DNA of 8,556 bases from Methanoregula sp. (GTDB lineage: Archaea; Halobacteriota; Methanomicrobia; Methanomicrobiales; Methanospirillaceae). A program made the position numbers and the translations under genes. The stretch covers positions 10,589-19,144 of the forward strand of contig PMKW01000104.1 of the NCBI GenBank assembly GCA_003157895.1, given 5' to 3'. Of this stretch, positions 4,865 to 8,556 are shown in pieces. The notes beneath the pieces were generated by a model that worked only from the letters and a program-made list of their open reading frames with translations, made no database searches and was not told where the DNA came from. Numbering within the stretch: the first letter of the stretch is position 1; each line of letters begins with the position of its first letter.

Positions 4865-6493
4865 ATGCTTAAAAAAACCAGTCATACATCACCCATTGGA
4901 AAATTACTCACTATTGATGACATCTTTGGAAAATTTACCTCAAACCATCCCTGGGTATTCTGGACATCGTTTTACAGTTCTTTTATCATAGCAGCATTTC
5001 TGTGTGCATTTCTTTTCGCAGCATACCTCAACCCGAACCATACCAATGAGGAGAGCGCCAGGTTATTGTTAAGTGCCCTTATCCAGAGCGAGGCAACCAT
5101 AATCGCTCTCGTTATCACGTTAACCCTGGTCGCGGTCCAGCTGACTGCATCATCGTATACCCCCCGCGTTGCGAATATCTTTGCCAGCAGCCCTCATATG
5201 TACCTGCTCCTTGGGATCTATATCATCTCAATCGCCTACAGTGCAATACTTCTCCAGCTGGTGAGCGGGATCGATGGAATAGTCTCCCCGCATATGGAGT
5301 TCTGGATTGCCGGGGCGTACTGGATGACAATATTTCTCGGATTTGCATTGATTCCCTATATTTTCTATATCCTTGAATCGTTCAGTCCGGAGACGTTTAT
5401 CAAAAGAATATCCGTTCACTTGACGAAAGAAACGATTCTCCAGCAGGAGAAAAACGATTTCCTGAACCTGATATTCGATGTCACGCACAATTCAATCATG
5501 AAATACGATACTGCAACTATCCGGTCCAGCCTGAATTTGGTAACCCTTCAGGTCAGTAACCAGGTATCGGAAAAAAATACTGCTGGTGAAAACAGTAAGA
5601 TTGTCCAGGTTTACAGTGCTCATCTTGAACGGTGTGCACGACAGGCAATCGATCTGCACGATGAAGAGATGCTCAGTATCATTCTGGACCAGTTTGAAAA
5701 TATCGGAACCCATTGTGCCAAAAATAAATTCGATAACCCGACGCTGCAGATCATCACGATCATCAGTGAAGTGGAGAGATTGATTGACGTAAAAGATATT
5801 CCCGTTTCTCTGAACCGGGTGAGAGAATTAATCCGGTCCATCGGGAAAATTTCCATTGAGAATAAATTTCTCGAAACACCGGGAAGGATCATGTTCTGCC
5901 AGGATACGATTGCAAAACATGCGATCGATAAAATCACCCCGCAGGACAAGTTTTCCTTATATTCAGAGATCCTGGAAAACTCGGTTGATTCCTTAACAGA
6001 ATTTACCGGTCTGGGAATAACGACCGGCCAGATCGGTATCGTGAACGGCTCACTGGAGTATCTGAAATCCATCGGAGAATACAGTATCAGGCAGGAGATT
6101 ATTTTTCCCCTGTATTACATAGCCGACAAAGTATTCGACCTGTGGCTGGGTGCCCTTCCGGCTCTCAATTCCACCTCAACGTTCTTAGAAGTCTCCGGGC
6201 TTGCGATTATCGCCAAAAAAGATACGATCCAAAAAGGCTTCCCAGAGAGGATGGTATTCGAACGAAAAATACTGGAGATCGGTATTCTCTCCATAGAAAA
6301 AAGTTCAGAGCCCGAACAGCTGGGTGTTGCACGGCTGCTGGCGAACATGAGGATCATCGACGACAAAAATTACCAGAATGCAGTCCTGCATATGATCTCC
6401 ACGCTTCCTGCACAACAAAAAGATCCGTATACCAGATTTCTGGCATTACAGGAAAAAATCTACCAAGAAACAATACAGAAACCACACGCCTGA
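4865..6493 (+). CDS. DUF2254-like predicted membrane protein, 542 residues
   Basis: The N-terminal third holds four membrane segments at about 30-55, 73-95, 110-133 and 145-171. Between them, VITLTLVAVQLTASSYTPRV (83-102) and the following LLGIYIISIAYSAILLQ strongly resemble the DUF2254 family signature (ITLVALQLASSQFSPR-type). That family is a group of predicted membrane proteins of unknown function. Residues 180-542 are soluble and mostly helical with no motif I can name, longer than and different from what I expect of typical DUF2254 tails, so the gene may belong to a divergent branch. The ATG at 4865 has only a weak AGGAAAGGA ribosome site; a stronger site lies upstream before an in-frame ATG cut off by TAG. 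By eye the gene is clearly poorer in GC, especially at third positions, than the ATP synthase genes on both sides, suggesting later arrival. It converges on atpD. Confidence 0.75.
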   Translation: MLKKTSHTSPIGKLLTIDDIFGKFTSNHPWVFWTSFYSSFIIAAFLCAFLFAAYLNPNHTNEESARLLLSALIQSEATIIALVITLTLVAVQLTASSYTPRVANIFASSPHMYLLLGIYIISIAYSAILLQLVSGIDGIVSPHMEFWIAGAYWMTIFLGFALIPYIFYILESFSPETFIKRISVHLTKETILQQEKNDFLNLIFDVTHNSIMKYDTATIRSSLNLVTLQVSNQVSEKNTAGENSKIVQVYSAHLERCARQAIDLHDEEMLSIILDQFENIGTHCAKNKFDNPTLQIITIISEVERLIDVKDIPVSLNRVRELIRSIGKISIENKFLETPGRIMFCQDTIAKHAIDKITPQDKFSLYSEILENSVDSLTEFTGLGITTGQIGIVNGSLEYLKSIGEYSIRQEIIFPLYYIADKVFDLWLGALPALNSTSTFLEVSGLAIIAKKDTIQKGFPERMVFERKILEIGILSIEKSSEPEQLGVARLLANMRIIDDKNYQNAVLHMISTLPAQQKDPYTRFLALQEKIYQETIQKPHA

Positions 6494-6636
6494 TCCTATC
6501 TGTGGCGTGCAGCCTCAAGAGTTTCCCGGCAAAGTCCGGATAATAAAAGTTCCGTCAGATTCGGATGTTTTTCTCCCGGAACATCTGCCAAAAGAGCAGA
6601 GATACGCAGATTTCAGGAATTGGCATCGGGACCCGC
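6494..6636. terminator. Convergent spacer with weak terminator-like structures
   Basis: This 143-base gap separates the 3' ends of the 542-residue gene and atpD. GATGTT (6564-6569) pairs with AACATC (6580-6585), and a TTTTT run at 6568-6572 overlaps the hairpin, which could stop plus-strand transcripts. TCTGC (6584-6588) can pair with GCAGA at either 6596-6600 or 6606-6610. None is a textbook terminator. No gene is seen. Confidence 0.3.
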
Positions 6637-7302
6637 TCACTTCTTAGCCACCATCTTCTTCTCCTTCACCTTCTTCTTTTTCCGCTCTAAAATGCTCTTG
6701 ACTTTCTTGAGCCGGAACAGGTCCTCCCGCTCCCGCTCCTCGATGGCGTTTTTGATAAACTTCGCCTGCCTCTTCAGCTCGGGGATCATGATCTGCTCGA
6801 GGGCGTTCACGCGCCTCCGGTTCATCTGGATCTCGGAGCCGAGCCTCCGCATCGCTGTCTCGGTCTCGGCGAGCTTGATCAAGAGATCAATCTCCGCCTC
6901 GTACCGTTCGGCAGTCTCGTCAATGCGGGCGCTCGTGGAAATGACCCCGTAGCCCCGCTCGAGCATACTCTTGGATACCCGCTTTTTCTCGATAACCGGG
7001 ACCGGGACGCCCATGATGTTCTTCCCGCTGATATCCACAGTGATCGAGCGGCGGGTGGCAAGCGCTGCTGACTTCAGGGTGACAAGGTCATCGGTTGCCT
7101 GCGCGATGAGGAGGGCCTGGTCGGCTGCCTGCGAGACCAGCTCGAGCTCATCCCGCGAATCGGAAACCGTGGAGAGGATCTTGAAGAACTCCTGGATCAG
7201 GGCGTCCATCTTCTCCCGCAGGAGGTCGCGGCCCTGCTCGGCGAGCCGGATCTGGGCCTTCTTCTTCATCAACTCCATCCGGGTGGGCTTGACCTGCTCC
7301 AT
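6637..7302 (-). CDS. atpD: A-type ATP synthase subunit D (central rotor shaft)
   Basis: A 221-residue protein close to the usual length for subunit D. Subunit D forms the central coiled-coil axle that turns inside the A3B3 head and passes torque to the c ring with F and C. The N-terminus VKPTRMELMKKKAQIRLAEQ is the family hallmark. Residues 1-70 and about 125-205 are long helices that form the antiparallel coiled coil, and the middle carries the conserved ISGKNIMGVPVPVI (91-104). The C-terminus is very lysine-rich (ERKKKKVKEKKMVAKK). The ATG at 7302 lies three bases after the atpB stop, with its ribosome site GGGGAG inside the last codons of atpB, so the two genes are translationally linked. 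It is the last ATP synthase gene on this strand; its 3' end faces the 542-residue gene. Confidence 0.95.
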   Translation of the reverse strand: MEQVKPTRMELMKKKAQIRLAEQGRDLLREKMDALIQEFFKILSTVSDSRDELELVSQAADQALLIAQATDDLVTLKSAALATRRSITVDISGKNIMGVPVPVIEKKRVSKSMLERGYGVISTSARIDETAERYEAEIDLLIKLAETETAMRRLGSEIQMNRRRVNALEQIMIPELKRQAKFIKNAIEEREREDLFRLKKVKSILERKKKKVKEKKMVAKK

Positions 7303-7305
7303 GCT

Positions 7306-8556
7306 TCACTCCCCGGCGGGTTTCTGGCGGGCAGGGCTGTACCTGGCGATGTACTCCCGTTTAATCCGCTTCAGCTCGTCCTCGGGCAGGATGGTAAAGA
7401 GGTCCCATGCGATAGCAAGCGTGGTCTCGATGGACCGGTCATCATCGCCCTGAGTAATGAACTCTTTTTCGAACCTGTCCGCAAACTTCAGGTACTTCTT
7501 GTCCAGCTCCGTTAAGGCTTCTTCCCCGACAATCGCCACGAGCCGGCGGAGGTCGCGGCCGTACGCATAGCTGGCGTAGAGCTGGTCCGCCACGCCCCGG
7601 TGGTCTTCCCGGGTCTTTCCCGGGCCGATACCGAGGTTCATGAGCCGGGAGAGGCAGGGGAGGGCGTCCACCGGCGGGTCGGCGCCCCGGCGGAAGAGGT
7701 CGCGGGACAGCACGATCTGCCCCTCGGTGATATAACCGGTCAGGTCGGGGACCGGGTGGGTGATGTCGTCGTCGGGCATGGTCAGGATCGGGATCTGGGT
7801 GATCGAACCCTTCCTGCCTTTCAGCCTCCCCGCCCGCTCGTAGATGGTGGAGAGATCGGTGTACATATAGCCGGGATACCCGCGCCGGCCAGGCACCTCT
7901 TCCCGGGCAGTCGAGATCTCCCGGAGTGCCTCGCAGTAGTTGATCATGTCCGTTAAGATGACGAGCACGTGGAGGTTGTGGGTGAAGGCAAGGAACTCCG
8001 CCACCGTAAGGCCGCAGCGGGGAGCCGCGAGCCGCTCGACGGTCGGGTCATCGGCGAGATTCATAAAAAAGACCACGCGGTCGAGTGCTCCCGTCCGCTC
8101 GAAATCCCGCATGAAGAACGAGGCCTCCTTGTGGGTGATGCCCATCGCCACGAAGACCACGGCAAACTGTTCCCCTTCGCCCAGTACTTTTGCCTGCCGG
8201 GCGATCTGGGCGGCGAGCTTGCTTGCCGGGAGGCCGGCACCGGAGAAGATCGGCAGCTTCTGGCCACGGACCAGCGTGTCGAGCCCGTCGATGGCGGACA
8301 TGCCGGTCTGGATGAAGTCGGCCGGCTTGTCGCGGGCCGACGGGTTGATGGGCATGCCCGCAATATCCAGCACCGCCTCGGGAATGATATCCGGGCGGCC
8401 GTCCCGCGCCTTTCCCACGCCGGTGAAGACCCGGCCCAGCATGTCGAGCGAAACATTGATCCGGGCCGGCTCCCCCATGAAGCGGACCGTGGTCGCTTCC
8501 GTGTCGCTCCCCCGGGTCCCCTCGAAGCCCTGGATTATCGCATGCTCCTCTGATAT
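7306..8556 (-). CDS. atpB: A-type ATP synthase subunit B (5' end beyond the window)
   Basis: This is the C-terminal 416 residues of the non-catalytic B subunit, which alternates with catalytic A in the A3B3 head. The frame stays open to base 8556 ([20 protein letters not shown] and onward), so the ATG at 8478 is internal; B subunits are about 460 residues and some 45 are missing. Clear hallmarks, numbered from M at 8478, are: [13 protein letters not shown] (10-22); [20 protein letters not shown] (54-73); [13 protein letters not shown] (72-84), which lacks the GKT of a working P-loop as expected for [18 protein letters not shown] (194-210); and GKTREDH (287-293). The conserved LPSLSRL stretch reads LPCLSRL here, with C275 for the first serine. 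The gene for A should lie next, beyond the right edge. The TGA at 7306-7308 is three bases before atpD. Confidence 0.96.
   Translation of the reverse strand: MSEEHAIIQGFEGTRGSDTEATTVRFMGEPARINVSLDMLGRVFTGVGKARDGRPDIIPEAVLDIAGMPINPSARDKPADFIQTGMSAIDGLDTLVRGQKLPIFSGAGLPASKLAAQIARQAKVLGEGEQFAVVFVAMGITHKEASFFMRDFERTGALDRVVFFMNLADDPTVERLAAPRCGLTVAEFLAFTHNLHVLVILTDMINYCEALREISTAREEVPGRRGYPGYMYTDLSTIYERAGRLKGRKGSITQIPILTMPDDDITHPVPDLTGYITEGQIVLSRDLFRRGADPPVDALPCLSRLMNLGIGPGKTREDHRGVADQLYASYAYGRDLRRLVAIVGEEALTELDKKYLKFADRFEKEFITQGDDDRSIETTLAIAWDLFTILPEDELKRIKREYIARYSPARQKPAGE

Noticed and set aside
8476..8478. ATG at 8478 as the atpB start
   Set aside because: The frame stays open to the window edge with clear B-subunit sequence upstream, so this Met is internal.
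7969..8553. 194-residue plus-strand frame opposite atpB
   Set aside because: It is an antisense shadow of a high-GC gene; the minus frame is unmistakably subunit B.

Overview
The window looks like chromosomal DNA of a methanogenic euryarchaeon, most plausibly of the Methanomicrobiales. The reasons are an A-type (A1AO) ATP synthase, a DUF1646-type transporter, Shine-Dalgarno (SD) sequences of the GGTGA / GGAGG type and archaeal TATA boxes. The order-level placement is inferred from protein style, not from a search.

Layout, left to right. (1) Bases 1-178 hold no certain gene; a frame open from the left edge may be the tail of a plus-strand gene. (2) 179-1297, minus: a DUF1646 membrane transporter. 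(3) 1298-1473: a divergent promoter region. (4) 1474-3971, plus: a small unrecognised ORF, then atpH (peripheral stalk) and atpI (membrane subunit a), apparently one operon. (5) 3972-4484: a non-coding, repeat-rich stretch with a GATC-rich palindrome cluster, two arrays of degenerate ~25-bp hairpin repeats, a separate inverted repeat and a perfect 20-bp palindrome. (6) 4485-4708, minus: a small single-pass membrane protein gene that reads through only if one base is restored in an A-run. (7) 4865-6493, plus: a 542-residue DUF2254-like membrane protein of visibly lower GC, preceded by an in-frame SD-ATG-TAG leader. (8) 6637-8556, minus: atpD and the 5'-truncated atpB, 3 bases apart.

ATP synthase subunits H and I (plus strand) face B and D (minus strand) across about 2.7 kb of unrelated DNA. 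The usual methanogen order is H-I-K-E-C-F-A-B-D on one strand. The simplest reading is that the K-to-D block was inverted next to atpI, and that the repeat region and accessory membrane genes mark the junction. The ion-binding c subunit (K) and the catalytic A subunit are not in the window, so proton or sodium coupling cannot be read here. Both essential arginines of subunit a are present.

No clearly new multi-gene system is visible. The best leads are the split ATP synthase locus, the intergenic repeat/palindrome region, the amber-interrupted leader before the 542-residue protein and the frameshifted small membrane gene.
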